From positions 29,871,763 through 29,935,762 of the forward strand of contig CM077832.1 in the NCBI GenBank assembly GCA_039720395.1: 64,000 nt of DNA, written 5' to 3'. Below are positions 1 through 12,989 of this stretch, in pieces. This DNA comes from Liquidambar formosana (lineage: Eukaryota; Streptophyta; Magnoliopsida; Saxifragales; Altingiaceae). Made by a program: the position numbers and the translations under genes. How positions within the stretch are numbered: the first letter of the stretch is position 1; each line of letters begins with the position of its first letter. A model generated the notes under the pieces. It did no database searches. It was given only the letters and a program-made list of their open reading frames with translations, and was not told where the DNA came from.

Positions 1-79
1 TTTTTTTTAAACCCTTGTTTTTGGTGATCTATCCATCCTAAAGCCTACCCCCCCCCCCCCCCCCCCTCCTCTCTCATCT

Positions 80-172
80 TTAAGCTGCTAGCAGAAGCAG
101 CATTCAAAGACTCAATCTGACGTTCTCTCCTAAATGGAGATGCAGTTGCATACCACAAACCCACAAAACCAG
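80..172 (-). other. Possible internal exon of an unrecognised gene (weak)
   Basis: Read on the minus strand, an AG acceptor-like site near 172 is followed by an open frame of about 30 codons that includes the stretch GLWYATASPFRRERQIESLN. The composition looks like coding sequence, but I do not recognise the protein. No donor site is visible before the poly-C tract (49-66) and the gene would run off the left edge. It may pair with the possible 5' exon near 1771-2000 on the same strand, but the reading phases do not join simply. Treat this as a hint only. Confidence 0.2.
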
Positions 173-1770
173 CCTTTTCATTTAACAGTAATAATGATGA
201 TGATGATGATGTATTCTATAATAAGCAGATAATCCTTGTCAATGGTAAAGTGAAACACTAAGATTCCCTCATGAAATTTTAAGGGTAAGTGGGTAACCAC
301 AAATGGGTCAAATTACTCGAATCCTCCTATCACTGCTCCTTGATTGGAATCCCATTGTTTGATCACCTTTCTTCCAGTAGTCACTCACCCCACCTTTTAC
401 CACTCAAACTAAACCAACAAAATTTGACAGTTCATAAGCTTCCCATTTGAAGTAAGTCAAAATAAAATATAAAAAATAAAAAATAAAAAATAGGGTACAA
501 AAGGCTTTCAGAGTTTCATAAAAGCATCAATGTACAGAGGCAGTAAATGAAGAAGGGAAGGGGGGAGGAGAATAAAGAACTGAGTCTATTGACTAAAAGT
601 AATTTAGTGCATCATAAATCACTGGTTCTAAAAAATTTGTGTCTCATTTGTACACTAACTTGTTCTTGAAATAATATTCAAGATAAATTGTAGAGAAACA
701 TGTAATCATGTAACAATAGCTAGTAGCTGACAGCTTCGTGTTTGCCGAATTGAATTCTACATCACGCATTCCAGCATTTACCCTTAAACACTTTATAATG
801 ATCATTAAAATCGTGGTAATGATGACAATGATAATAGTCATAGTGATAGTAATGCAAATACCAATTTGTATACCAAGTTACCAACCATAACAACAACATT
901 AAGAATAATATAAGCATAAATATGTACATTAAGAAGTAACAAAACCTAAAACCACAAGAAAATAAAACTGCAGAAAAATCCTTCCTCATTCAAATTGCTG
1001 TAGCACTAACATGAAAGTGCCCATCAAACATTTATACGTGGTTTCCCAACATGCAAAAGTCTATAAAAACAGTGAAAAAAATTGAACCTTACTCATCATA
1101 AGGGTAAAGAATTTAAATTTTAAAGTACAGTTGATATTATTGATGAATTTTAATATATAATCTCCATATAAATGAGACTCACAGGGTAAATTTTTCCCAA
1201 AAAATTATTTCCAGTGAGAAAATTTTCCTGGAAAAGAATATTAATTTCCCACAAAGAGTCAAAGGAAACGTGATATTTTTTCCCCAATATTCATGAAGTC
1301 TTAACCCTCCTTTTGGTTTTTAAAATGTATAGAGATGCTTCAGAAAGGGAAATGCCGTGTTTTGAGCATTTTCCCTAATTTTCCTTTCAATTTCAAGTAA
1401 TTATTTTCAGTAACCAAACGGACCCAATACCCAGAAAATTTTTTCCAGAAAATTTTTGCTGCAGGGACAAACGAAAACGAAATAATACAATGAGGGAGTG
1501 TGAAAAAGAATGCATCCATCTCACTAATTCCTTCCAATAACCAAACGAAGCCTAAAAGGAATAAAAAATTTCCGGAAAAACTTTCTCTTTCGGGGAAAAA
1601 TTTCCAGTCAAAACAGAGCAAAATACATGAAAATTTCAAGTACCCATTCTTAAAAAAACACTGAATCCACTGCATAAAGGAACGATAATGAACAAAGTTA
1701 CAAACTACTTGTATGCGTGCGTGTGTGCGTGTAAAAGAGAAAAGAAGAAAGAACAGGGGCGTGATACCTG

Positions 1771-2000
1771 ATATCAAATGGAGAAAACCCCGTGTTTGAG
1801 ATGATGAAGATGGAGAAGGAGAAGGAGAAGGAGAAGGAGAAGGGTCGGCTTCTGTTTAGAATCGGGAATGAGGGCTTTCTCAACGAATTTTAGCGCTTGG
1901 AGTTGCAATTGCCCCTTTCAAAAACTCCGCCAACATTATCGACTTGGCAAACGAGAAAAACCTACGTGTATACTGTGATACGGATACCACAGGGCACAAG
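1771..2000 (-). other. Possible 5' leader or first exon on the minus strand (weak)
   Basis: On the minus strand this stretch has the look of a plant 5' leader. It holds a (TTCTCC)n run at about 1812-1842 and a good splice-donor-like CAG|GTATCA just below 1771. Two short overlapping frames lie in it (one starting MLAEFLKGAIATPSAKIR, one starting MRKPSFPILNRSRPF), and neither is a recognised protein. If real, the gene would extend left toward position 1. The 170-1770 interval between the two hints is AT-rich and shows no other exon I can support. Confidence 0.2.
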
Positions 2001-2100
2001 CTAATGGAAGTATAATCAAGTCGGATTAGAGTATTTTTTGATCTCATAATCTCATTTCGTTTTACTCCCATTGTCTTGTGCCACTGTGTGACCATGTCAT

Positions 2101-4630
2101 AGTTACGTAGAAGATTTAGTCATTGGTTAACACGGCTTGCCACATGAGTTATAACTTTTGTGTGGTAAAAGTTGTCTAATATGACATGCCACATAGACTA
2201 CCATATCAGATGGTTATGGATCAATGAAGGGTAATTTTGTCTTCTAACTTGTATTTTTTCAAATTGACCTCAAAACTCATCTCAAATTATTCTATTTTAT
2301 TTATATGAATGAAAAGAGTCTATTTGTAGAGTCAATTTAAGGATTGAATGGATTTGGGATTAATTTATCATAATTTACACTTTTGGCTTATTAACCCTTT
2401 TCAGTTATCCACTTTATTAAACCCAGCCACCTAACTATGATTGGAGATTTTTTGTTCAAGAATATTCTAGGCTTGTTCTTCATTGAATTATGAAAATTTG
2501 GGCTTTTAAATCACTCAATTCAAAGTTAATTTTAGCAAATTATGACCTTTTTAAATTAAAACACTCGAAATAGGAAGCAACCAGGGGAATTAGGAGAATA
2601 CCCTCGGGTGACCGATTCACCCAACTAGTCCAACCAATCACCCAAGGTTCAATGCCCAGTTTTGCCAACTTTCCTATATATTTTTGCTTCATTTGAGATT
2701 CCTACTCCATTTTTCTTACTCCAAAGAGTTTCAATCCTTATTTTCTAGGTAACTTTGAATTACTTACAGCTCAAGTGAATTAATTATAGCCACTAATTGA
2801 TTTTATGGTAATTAATTTCAGCCATTGGATCCTAGGGTTGGTTAGTTATAAATTAAGACCCTCTTATTAGTATAAACATTTTTCAGCTCCCTATATTTAC
2901 TAGTGAGAGAGGAACCACGAATTTGCACACACTCATACACCTTGAGAGAGCTATTCTACTATATATTTGAATGAGAAATAGAAGTATATCAAGCCAAAGA
3001 AGAAGGAAGCATCCAGCAAATTAAGGCCCTCTTTTGTAAGTAAGCTTCCTTCTCCTCTTCTTCTCTCCTTCTCTTAGGTTTTATTCTCTATATATTTAGG
3101 ATGATTTTTTAGCCTGGTTATCATGTCTATTGGATATTATATGAATAGCACGATAGTTTGCTAGGTTTCTTCTTGTTGTGTGCTAAAATAATGATTTTCT
3201 TTATCTAGAATTAGGGTTTTCTCTTGTATTGATATTGTTGTGATGCAAGAATGCTTAGGATGTTAGTATGAATTGTTTGTGATGATTTGGCATGATTCAT
3301 GATGTTATTTTCATAATATAAATATGTGGGTTTGATAAATTATTGCAAGCATGAGGATTATTGCATCTAAGGTACATACATTTTCTTATCTCCTACGTGC
3401 TAAAGAGTTTATTGTTTTAAAACATGGTTAGTATCCCTCTTTGTTTATGATTTTTCTAGGTTGCAAGCATGTTTTTAGTTAGTTTTGCTATTGCTTTGGT
3501 GTTGTATCATGTTAGCTTGCATGCTAGGGTTAGGGTTTGCATAAAGGATTATCCTTTTTCTCTCTTTTGATCATATAGGTTGCATATAGCATATTAGGAA
3601 TCCATGTGTGGGTGTTCTATCACTTTAACTCTATTCCATATGTTATCTTAGGATTATTAATGTTTAGATTTGCATGCATATAGGTTGTTTTCCTAGGTCT
3701 TGGAGAAGTTATCATTTTTTAAGGATAATTATCCTTTTTAGAGAGTAGGTGTTTGCATAGGTGTCTTCGGGAGTGTATTTAGGCGCACAACCACCTCTAG
3801 CATATTCTAGGGTATTGATTTCACATAGGATATGATGAGAAACTTCTCATATGTCGTAATTTTTACGTAAAATTATCCTAGGATAGTTTTACTTAAGAAA
3901 ACTCATCGTAGGAGCGACTTTTGAGTGTTTTTGCATGAAATCCATTCCCTATGAATTGTGCTTGAGTTTCTTTTCATATTTTGAGTTGATATACTATATT
4001 TGCATATTAGTAGCTTTAGGTTGCATATAGAAAGTGAGTTTTGTATGTTCTAGGGTTAGTTATTGCATGATAGGTGTCCTATTGCATTAGGGTTTTATTA
4101 GTTGTTTGATTTCTTCTTTTTGCATGATTATGAGAATGTTTTAAGGTTGTTTAGTATTCTGTCTAGATTTGATTTACGTCTTCTAATGATGATTTGAGTA
4201 TGAATATGATTGATTTGAGCATGATAATTGTCCTATAGCACGTACATATATAGGATGATTATTTGGTATTTTCTTAATGTTTTGAGATGATTGGCACATG
4301 GTAAGTTAGATTATGGTAAGTTTTGTTATTGTTTGTTCCCTTCTTCTTTGGTTGTTTTTTTGCAATGAATTATGATAATTCTTAAGTTTCCATTCTCTTA
4401 AACTCTCTATTCTCTCAAAGTTCCCTTTTTTTTACAAAACCTCTTATTTTCTCTTATTCCTTTTTGGAAACTCTTTTCTTTTGGAAATTTTTTTTTTTTA
4501 AATGAAAACTTAGAATTTATGGTAGTTTATTATGAAGGAAATAACCCCTTCTCTTTCGAACCATATGGACTTTGATCTTTGCGTCTTTGTATGTAAGGTA
4601 CGTAAGCTTTCATTTGATGTTCAAGTCCGC
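2101..4630. other. Non-coding, AT-rich; possibly old LTR-derived sequence
   Basis: No coding frame is supported. The region between about 2900 and 5330 has a TATA-like stretch near 2960, long T-rich runs of short degenerate words, and a phrase near 5219 (GAGGTGGCAACTCC) reminiscent of LTRs of plant Ty3-type elements. I could not find matching TG/CA ends with a target duplication, so a transposon call is not made. Confidence 0.3.
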
Positions 4631-4877
4631 CCTAGGATACTAAGTGCCTGTTTGGATGAGATTCTAGGAGGCCCAAAATCTCTTCTGATGGCCCATAATC
4701 ACTTTTGAGAGTGTTTGGATAAAAAATGAGAAAAGTAATTGTAAGTCCAAAAGAGATTTTGAGGCCAATTTGCTCAAGTTGCCTCCCCCTGATTCTAATT
4801 CTGTTTCTGATTCAGCTTCTGATTCTACTTCTGATTCTATTTTGAAGCAATCCCAAATAGGCACTAAGTATCCTAGG
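4631..4877. mobile_element. Short inverted-repeat element (MITE)
   Basis: The two ends are inverted copies. The left arm begins CCTAGGATACTAAGTGCCTG and the right arm, reverse-complemented, begins CCTAGGATACTTAGTGCCTA. The inner part, (T)GCCTGTTTGGAT against the complement of ATCCCAAATAGGCA, resembles ends of hAT-like or Harbinger-like MITEs. The interior carries a degenerate (GATTCT)n run at 4790-4840. No target duplication is clear outside the arms. The 4878-5480 stretch that follows is AT-rich and holds nothing I can identify. Confidence 0.6.
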
Positions 4878-6086
4878 TTTTCTTTTCTTTTATTGTTTTA
4901 TTCTTTATTCTCTCTTTATTGCTCTCCATTTCTCTCTCTTTATTCTTATGTAAATGTTTATGGATGATTTTTTACATATGCATTGTGACTAATTAGCTAA
5001 GAAGTGATTGAAATAGCCCATACAAATTAAGAGACCTCTTTAGGGTGATGTGGGTGCCTATAGGATGTTTCCTAAAACCTTTCTACATCGTAAATTAGTC
5101 TCCGAATTCCCTCTTTGGTTCATTAAGACTTCCCTTTTTCCTAAAATTATAGTAATTTGTTTTGTTTTGAAAGGTTTTCTTTAAATTATTTTTATGGTTT
5201 TCCTTATTCCTTAAAAATGAGGTGGCAACTCCTTACTTTTGTTATTGTTTTGTGAACCTTAAAAAACAGATTTTTATTTATTTAAATCTCTCTCGTTTAA
5301 AAAGGGCTATCCAAACCCGTGGTTCACAGATTGCTGCTAGATACATAATATATGCTAGTTGCTAGATATATGATATTGGCGAATAGAATAGAAACCATCC
5401 ATTGGCTGTCTTACATTATTAAGTGACATTAGTGTCAAACCCATGCTACACACGAGATGATTAAGAAATAAAATACATGCTTTGTTGTAATGCCCAAAAT
5501 TTTTAAATAGGGTATTAAGGGTTTAATCTATGGTTAACGTAGTTAATTCCTTGATTTTTCGAATGATTTCATGCATGGGTAATGCATGTGTATGATATTA
5601 TGATGTTGGATGTGTTTTGATGCTTGTGTTGGCGCATTGAGTATCTTTCGGATGCATTTAGCCTTATTTGCAACTTAAAGGTTTAAGCTGCTGAAATTTG
5701 GCTAAGTGTGGGGAAAAAGTGAATTTTCGTAAATCTTCGTTTTAAAGGATAATTTTTTGTGGTAATGGGAGTTTATAATATTATAAGACATTGGTGATTT
5801 TATGGGATTTTATTAGCATGTTTGAATTGGGTTCCACGCATGTTTGTTTTAGGAAAATCTGTCGGGAGACGGATTTTGTACTAAAACTTGGAAATGAGAT
5901 TTTGATATATTAGGTATTTGATTTTTTTGATATTTTATTTGGATTCAAATGGGGGGTTATTTGCTTATTTTTATTAAATAACTTAAAGTAAAAGGAAGAA
6001 GAAAAGAATGGAGAAGAAATAAGACAGTGGTATGTACTGTGTGGGTTTATACACATTTGCCTGAGTTACTGGGCATTTTCAGCAAG

Positions 6087-6193
6087 GGACGATCGATCGT
6101 GCCTTGGGGACGATCGATCGTGGGTGTCCCAGAAACGTGATTTCGCTTATGTTTTTCACGATCGATCGTGCCCTCAGACCACGATCGATCGTG
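6087..6193. repeat. Four copies of the palindrome CGATCGATCG upstream of the LTR TATA box
   Basis: The 10-bp palindrome occurs at about 6090, 6111, 6159 and 6183, usually extended to ACGATCGATCGTG. The copies lie 60-160 bp upstream of the TATA box of the solo LTR. In otherwise CpG-poor DNA, four intact copies of a CpG-bearing palindrome suggest a binding-site array in the U3 enhancer; that role is inference. Confidence 0.6.
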
Positions 6194-6249
6194 CATCGCG
6201 GATTTTACAAATTTTTTTGCGTCAAATGACGCATGTGCCCCTCACCCCT

Positions 6250-6256
6250 TATAAAA
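6250..6256 (+). promoter_or_regulatory. Probable TATA box of the LTR
   Basis: TATAAAA sits about 765 bp into the LTR. A GA-rich leader (6295-6340) and a short CpG-rich segment (6340-6415) follow it. Position and context fit a U3/R promoter. Confidence 0.55.
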
Positions 6257-7337
6257 ACCCATCCCCCACGATTTTAGACCAGATCTAGTCTTTTTGAGGA
6301 GGGAGAGAGAGAAAGAGAAGGAGAGAAGGAGAAGAGGGGGCGGAGGCTCGATGGCGGTTCGCCGGAGCACGGCGACCTCGATCCGACGCCGGCGAGCTCG
6401 GATCTAGCGTGTTTTGGCCTGATCTACGCGCGTATGGTTGTGGATTTGGGTTTTTCTCTCTCCTTGATGCTTAAGAATGCATTATTATGGTTGGTTTCAT
6501 CTTCTCCAACCCCTTGGTGGAGCTTGGAGCTTGCTCATGGTGATTTGAGCTTGGATTTCATAGGTGTTGGCATGGATTGTCATCCTCACCAACTCTTTTG
6601 CATTCTTAGAGGTATTTTATCATATTTTAGAGTTAGGGTTTGTAATTTATTTTGGATTATCATCTCATTCTTACATTTTTGGGTTATTCATGCATATTGG
6701 GGAGTTTTGGTGGTGACTTGGAGTTAGGACCTCCATTATTTTCATCAACCAAGTCATTTGGGAGCTAGGGCTTGGATTGGGAGTGTGCATTTGCATCCTA
6801 GGGCTGGACTTCATACCCACAACCTCAAAGGTTACATTTTTTCCACGCATTTGGTTGAGGTAGGTGCAATTTACATAGGTTTAAACTATTGACATAATAA
6901 TATGGTATATATTATCATATTACTGGTATTCTTGGGTTTAGAATATGTATATATACATGATTTATGGAATAAATCTTGAATGGAATTTTGGGTATTTGAT
7001 AACGTAAATTGGCAATTACGTTTATTAATGAGTTGGTTTGTTTTATACATTCTATGGAATATAATTGTATAAATTTTATGGGTATTTATGTTGTTAACAT
7101 AAATTGGTATAATTATGTGATTATTTTCCACTATGGTTTATTTGGTATATTTTGGGAGATGATTTTGGTTACAAAAACTCATTTTATGGTTTATCGCACT
7201 ACATGTTGGGCATAATCATGCATTAAATGGATTTAATGAATACTGGGTAAAAATATTGCATAAAAAGGGGTCATTGGAATTGGACTACTTGCAGTCAATG
7301 AGACTTTGCGGTGTTTTCCATTCCTTTAGTCCTGGGT

Positions 7338-7417
7338 TACTTTCCGGTTCCAGGTAGGAACCTTTGTGTTCCCGAATCAGAAGCTACTTTCCGGTTCCAG
7401 GTAGGAACCCTTGTGTT
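7338..7417. repeat. Two-copy tandem repeat of 47 bp inside the LTR
   Basis: A 33-bp phrase beginning TACTTTCCGGTTCCAGGTAG at 7338 recurs at 7385 with one mismatch. It is a local duplication in the 3' part of the LTR. Confidence 0.7.
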
Positions 7418-8524
7418 GTCCTCTTGGAGGTTGGGTTTAAAAATCCTCCGTTCCGCTCGAAGACTCCTACGGGAGTGGTTGGTAATAAATGGATTTAATG
7501 TAAATTGGACATAAGTCACATGCATTGGGCATTATGCATTATTTATTTTAAGTTATGGGATATAACTTATTTTGGGATTTGTAATATACTTGGTTAGTAT
7601 ATTTTGCTTTAAATTATATAATGGGTTTTATTTATATCATTGCTTTAGTTTACTATGTCAAATTGTATCTACTGAGTCGTCGGACTCACGCCTATTATTT
7701 TAAATGTTTTTCAGTATTACAGGACATGAAGTTATGCGGAGGCACGCTTTCTTGGGATTTATTAATGTATTTTCATAGGATTAATGAATGTAGTTCGTTA
7801 AATTTTATTCGAGCCACTGGCAAATTTAAATGTAAATTTAATCTGGGTTGTAATTTTAATTACTTATGGTTGTGTGTATGTGGAATGCGACGCATGGGAT
7901 GATACCACTTCCATGGATGACAGGAAATTTTTATGTATGGATTTTCATAACAGGTTTTCACGATGGTATGTCCTATCTACGGATGGGTCATGTCGAAAAT
8001 TTTTAAAATGATTGAGGATTTTAACACGTGTCATCCACGTTTTATCAAAGGATTTATTAAAAAAAAAGCTTGTTTTATTATTATTGATCACGGCTTAATT
8101 AATTTGGGTCGTGACATTTGTAATAAATTGCTTAAACTTTCTTTCATATATTAAACAATGGCATCTCGATCACAAAGAAATAAATAAATATAAATGCTAA
8201 CCTAATATAAAATAGAACAAAAAAATTGGATTTCAATTTTGGCTTTAAAAAAAAAGGTAACATAAATAAAAGTAAACATAATGAGCAACAATATTTATAA
8301 TAGAGTGAGAAAATTTTCTCAACAAAATACCTTATGGAAGCAAGGTGAACATAATCCATCACTACAACCCTTTCATATTATGAAACAACTTCAACCCTTT
8401 CTTTTTAGGGGAGAGAAAGTGATCAAAGAGGCTGTGGGAAGAAATAAATTTACAAAATTTAAATTCAATAATTTGAAGGAAAGATGCAAAACCAAAAAGA
8501 AAAAAAAACAATGCCCTATATTCT

Positions 8525-8650
8525 CTCTTTAACCCTCCATTCCCGTTCAAAACCGTACATTCTCTCTCTAACCCTTCATTCTCTCTCTTACCCTTTATTC
8601 ACACTCAGAACCCTCCATTCTCTCTCTAACCCTCCATTTATACTCAAACT
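8525..8650. repeat. Degenerate minisatellite AACCCTCCATTCTCTCTCT
   Basis: About five imperfect copies of AACCCTCCATTCTCTCTCT and variants follow one another. The rest of 8122-8837 is AT-rich and holds a poly(A) run at 8812-8828 that may end an older retroposon. No gene is seen. Confidence 0.6.
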
Positions 8651-8856
8651 TAGCTTAAGGAAGAGTTTGGCATTGCTAGTCTCTTTGGTGGAGGTTGGTA
8701 AGTTGGTGTTTCATGCATGCTTCTTCATTTTAGTTTATGGCTTCTGAGGTTTTTTGGTATTGTTTCTTGGTGGTGTTCTTACTATTTATTACGATATTTT
8801 TCCCATTTAACAAAAAAAAAAAAAAAAACCCTCTATTAACACTTGAACATATATCT

Positions 8857-9972
8857 AGGGTTTGTGAGGAAGCGTTAAAAGTGGTTGAACTTGGTAATCA
8901 GCTAAGACTTATCCTTGGGGTAAACAAGGAAGCGTACATGGTTTAACAACGTTTGTGACTTTGAAGAAAATGAATGGGTTAATGATGAAGACGGTAGTAT
9001 AGAATTATATTGGGTTATCAAAGTTGTCATCTGTTCTAGGTGGGTGAGGGAAGTTGATAATTATTTCCTAGAATGCTAAAGCCTATGGGTCTGGGTATAT
9101 TTAAAAAGTAGAACGCAATGAAGTATATTAGTGGCATCTAGGTAGATATGATATTTTTCCAAGAAAAATTTGGGGAATGTTGATGGTGGATGTGTTCGTT
9201 AATTGTGGAGGATTTTGGAAGTGAAATGGGTAGCGGTGGAGGCTTTGGGTGCTTCAGCAGGCTAGGTCTTCTATTGTTATGGTTCAAAAAGTTCTATGAG
9301 TGTTTAGTGATGGTGAGTGCAAAATGATATGTGGTGGTTAAACGCTTCTTGGTCGAAGGATTTGAAATGCATTTTTGGGTAGCTGTATTCTCTCAACGTG
9401 GTATTTTCTAGGATAGAATTGTGGGTTGAGCTTCTTAATATAAGGTTGCTATACTCCGATACTTGGTGTTGGGGTGGTTTTGAATTCAATTTTGTATGCT
9501 AGGTTTCTCACCTTCTTATCTTATCTTCCTAGAGTTCTTTCAGCGCTTTGGGTCTAAAGCTTTTGGTGAATGCATTTTGGGTCTAGTTTATGGGTTGTGG
9601 TATATTATGGTTGCAATTTTGGGTGGTGAATTAGCATCTTTTCTTCTATAATTGCTGGGGTGCTTCGAATGTTTTTTGTTGCCTGTCTAGTATAATTGCT
9701 AGGCTGTTTTGCAGAGGTTTTTTCATATTGTGTATTGATATTTTGGGTGGTTGGTTATAGTATCTAGTCTCAACATCTTATTGAGAATTGGCTCTTTCGT
9801 GTTTGTTTTGCTTTTCGCTGGGGTGGTTTTCTTGGGTGCGGGTAGAGGTTTGTTAGGGGCTTAAGTGCTATAGTTGTTTGGAGTTCTGCTACTATATGTA
9901 CGTATTTTTCGTTTTAATTAATAACAGAATATTATCTTTTGCTGATCAAAATAAAAAAAGGAAAAAGGAAAA
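8857..9972 (+). mobile_element. 5'-truncated LINE-like retroposon with a 19-bp target duplication
   Basis: The insertion ends in an A-rich tail after GCTGATCAAAATAAAAAAAG, a typical plant LINE terminus. The phrase AACACTTGAACATATATCT at 8838-8856 recurs, with one mismatch, directly after the tail at 9973-9991, so this is a target-site duplication. The body is T/G-rich 3'-untranslated-like sequence with no supported reading frame. Confidence 0.65.
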
Positions 9973-11083
9973 AACACTTGAACATCTATCTTCCAAACCC
10001 ATATTGTTTTTCAAATTCTTCATTTCTTCTCATTACAGACCATGGCATTTTCTTTTCTAGTGTCTCAACAAGTTTTTGTCCAGCTTCGTTTCATCGAAAC
10101 CAAACAAAAGACCTTTTGCCTATGCATGTCAACCATTTGAGGTTTCTGGAGAGAGTGAAGAAGAGAGCAGATTCTTTTTTTAGGGCTCCGCTAAGAGTAA
10201 GAGCTCACCATGGTATGCATATAAACGTTTCATGAATGATTCACTTTTTTTTTTTTTTTTTTTTTGTCCATGAGTGCTGTAGTTGTTTGGAGTTCTGCTA
10301 CTATATGTACGTATTTTTCATTTTAATTAATAACAGAATATTGTCTTTTGCTGATCAAAATAAAAAAAAAGGAAAAAGGAAAAAACACTTGAACATCTAT
10401 CTTCCAAACCCATATTGTTTCCCAAATTCTTCATTTGTTCTCATTGCAGACCATGGCATTTTATTTTCCTAGTGTCTCAACAGGTTTTTGTCCAACTTCG
10501 TTTCATCAAAACCAAACAAAAGACCTTTTGCCTATGCACGCCAACCACTTGAGGTTTCTGGAGAGAGCGAAGAAGAGAGCAGATTCTTTTTTCAAGGCTC
10601 CGCTAAGAGTAAGAACTCACCATGGTATGCATATAAACATTTCATGAATGATTCACATTTTTATTTTTTTCTGCCATGAGTGCTGTAGGTAGTTGTTTGG
10701 AGTTCTGCTACTATATGTACATATTTTTCATTTTAATTAATAACAGAATATTATCTTTTGCTGATCAAAATAGAAAAAGGAAAAAACACTTGAACATCTA
10801 TCTTCCAAACCCACATTGTTTCTCAAATTCTTCAATTCTTCTCATTGTAGACTAGGCATTTTCTTTTCCTGGTGTCTCAACAAGTTTTTGTCTAGCTTCA
10901 TTTCATCAAAACCAAACGAAAGACCTTTTGCCTATGCACGCCAACCATTTGAGGTTTCTGGAGAGAGAGAAGAAGAGAGCAGATTCTTTTTTGAGGGCTC
11001 GATCCACTAAGAGTAAGAGCCCACCATGGTATGCATATAAACGTTTCATGAATGATTCACATTTTTTTTTTTTTTTTTTGGTC
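9865..11083 (+). repeat. Three tandem copies of a ~405-bp unit
   Basis: Units start at about 9865, 10274 and 10679 with GTGCTRTAGTTGTTTGGAG. Each contains the last ~110 bp of the LINE-like tail, about 200 bp of downstream sequence including an ATG after an ACAGACC-like acceptor context, and a poly-T run. The short frames in each copy shift relative to one another, and I recognise no protein. Because every unit carries the LINE tail, the triplication happened after the LINE insertion. Confidence 0.85.
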
Positions 11084-11569
11084 GTGAAGTTGCCTTTGTT
11101 TCCTTCTCTTGTTTTTGCTTAGGGTTTGGGAAAGGACAATTAATTGATTGCTGGATTTTGTAACTGAGATTTACATTTTATATATATGTTTAGAATCCTT
11201 AATGTCTAACGTCTCTATTTATATAACACTTGAGAGCCACAATGCTTAGATGGTTTGGACGAATGTGGCCTCCCCCATTATATAGGCAACTAAGTAGGTA
11301 ACTAGAATACAATCAATGGCTATGATTGTGCCAAACTAGTGGCAATAATCTAACGGTTGTGGAAAGTTCCAAATAATATTTTAGAAGCTTCCCATCTCCT
11401 CAATGGAACTATCTAGATACAAAAATGTACAAGAGTTTACAAGAATGTGCAAGAATACTCTAAACTAATCTAGCTCCTTGGTTTAAGGTTGTGTAGAGAA
11501 CTCTGGAAGGTTTTAGAAACCTTAGCCAAGTAGGAGAGGTCCATCGTTCACGCGTGAGCTCTGTTAAAA

Positions 11570-11990
11570 TCCCTAATTTACTCTTATTTGTCACTAAGGC
11601 ACTTCTTCTTTATTAAGGGTACTATGGATAACTAACTTGATTTTTTAGTGTTCCAATTTTAAAAACTCATAACTTTCACTATACACATCTGTAATTGATA
11701 AAATTTATATATTTGGAACCTACTAGTCGCTATCTTCGAAACAAGATCCATGTTGATTAAATAATTATTAAAATAATCAAAACAATAAAATCTTACGATT
11801 TCCATTATTCTCAAAAATACAATGTAAAACAACAATATTTTACTGTTTCATTTTTTAAAATAGATTTATTATTTAAGAGCCAAATAGAAATTCTCTCTCT
11901 TATTAATGAAGGGAAGGGAGAGAGCAAATTTAAGAGAGATTTAAAAACAAAAATGTAAAATGTCATTGTCTACTTATAAATTTTACATTA
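11570..11990. repeat. Dispersed repeat, copy 1
   Basis: This stretch resembles 24350-24620. Shared phrases include a TTATTAAGG...ACTAACT block, CTCATAACTT/CCTATAACTT and a TTTGGAA(C/T)CTACT block in the same order. No ends or coding frame are visible. The neighbouring 11084-11569 and 11990-12619 stretches are AT-rich and hold no supported gene. Confidence 0.5.
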
Positions 11991-12619
11991 AGCACTGAAT
12001 AGTAAAATCTTAGTGTTTTAAGTATAGTAAAAGAATCATTTTTTAGTTCAGAACTTGGATTACAACTCTTGAGAATAGTAAACTATGCTAGCATCTATTG
12101 CAAAAGCACTCCATCGACCCTAGCACACCACTTTAACATCGTCACACCAAATTTCACTTTTCACACCTTCATCTCTATTTGTCGAGCCCTCCTTCGCACA
12201 TCGTCATCTTCCCAACAAAATCATCATCTTTATAGGCGGCTTAGTTGACTCTCTTAAACAAACCCTAGCCAGTTGCAACTCAGTTACCCACTAAATTCGA
12301 ACCTCAATCAAGCTTCGTTTCTTTCAGTTAAAGAAACCCAACATCATACCGGCAACAAAGAAGGACGATAAGCCATAGAAGACAATGAGGAAAGCTATTG
12401 GTTTGGGAGTTCTCAGATTGGCACCTAGGGTTTTGGAGTGATAAATATATAAATACAGAGTTTGAAAGCAATTTGAAGCAGCATGTATACACACTAGATA
12501 AAAACCCTTTCTTGGTCCTTGTTCTTTTCAAGGTATGTGGAGCCACCATTCTTTTACATTTTTTTCTTTTTGTTCATGCACTGCATTCGATCACACACAC
12601 ACACACATATATAAGGGGA

Positions 12620-12989
12620 GGGTTTCGTTGACACCTGGTGTAAAAATTTTTACACTTTCATCTGTCAATAACTTTTTATAGAAATCATATTTCGCTAATT
12701 TAACTGTTGGATTACATTTTCTTGTCATGCACATCATGCGTGTCAAATTTCAAGTTAATCGGAGATTAGAAGCTATGTCATCAATAAGTGCTCGAAATTA
12801 AAGTTTTATTTATTAAAAAAAATGTAAGTTTACGGATCAAACACTTCCTACTATCTGATTAATTTGAAATTTGGCATGTATGACGTGCATGATAGGAATA
12901 TGTAATTCAACAATTGGATTAGTGAAATATGATTCTATAAAAAGATATTGACAAGTGTAAGTGTAACACCAAGTGCCAACGGAACGTCC
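12620..12989. mobile_element. Palindromic (hairpin) MITE flanked by TA microsatellites
   Basis: The two halves are inverted copies over about 140 bp each. The left arm starts GGGTTTCGTTGACACCTGGT and the right arm, reverse-complemented, reads GGACGTTCCGTTGGCACTTG. Short (TA)n runs touch both ends. It has no coding capacity. Confidence 0.75.

Larger units (their letters stand above)
5486..8116 (+). mobile_element. Solo LTR of a Ty3-type (chromovirus-like) retrotransposon
   Basis: The sequence opens with TGTAATGCCCAAAATTTT and closes with TTTGGGTCGTGACA, typical TG...CA ends of long plant chromovirus-like LTRs. It is bracketed by a perfect 5-bp duplication, TTTGT, at 5481-5485 and 8117-8121. 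At 2631 bp it is long, as in Tekay-like families (general knowledge). A TATA box lies at 6250. No gag or pol sequence and no second LTR adjoin it, so recombination between two LTRs probably removed the interior. The short frames inside (for example 6434-6727) are not recognised proteins. Confidence 0.85.

Noticed and set aside
2200..5331. A second solo LTR ending near 5328
   Set aside because: Some LTR-like words, but no TG/CA ends with a matching 5-bp duplication could be found.
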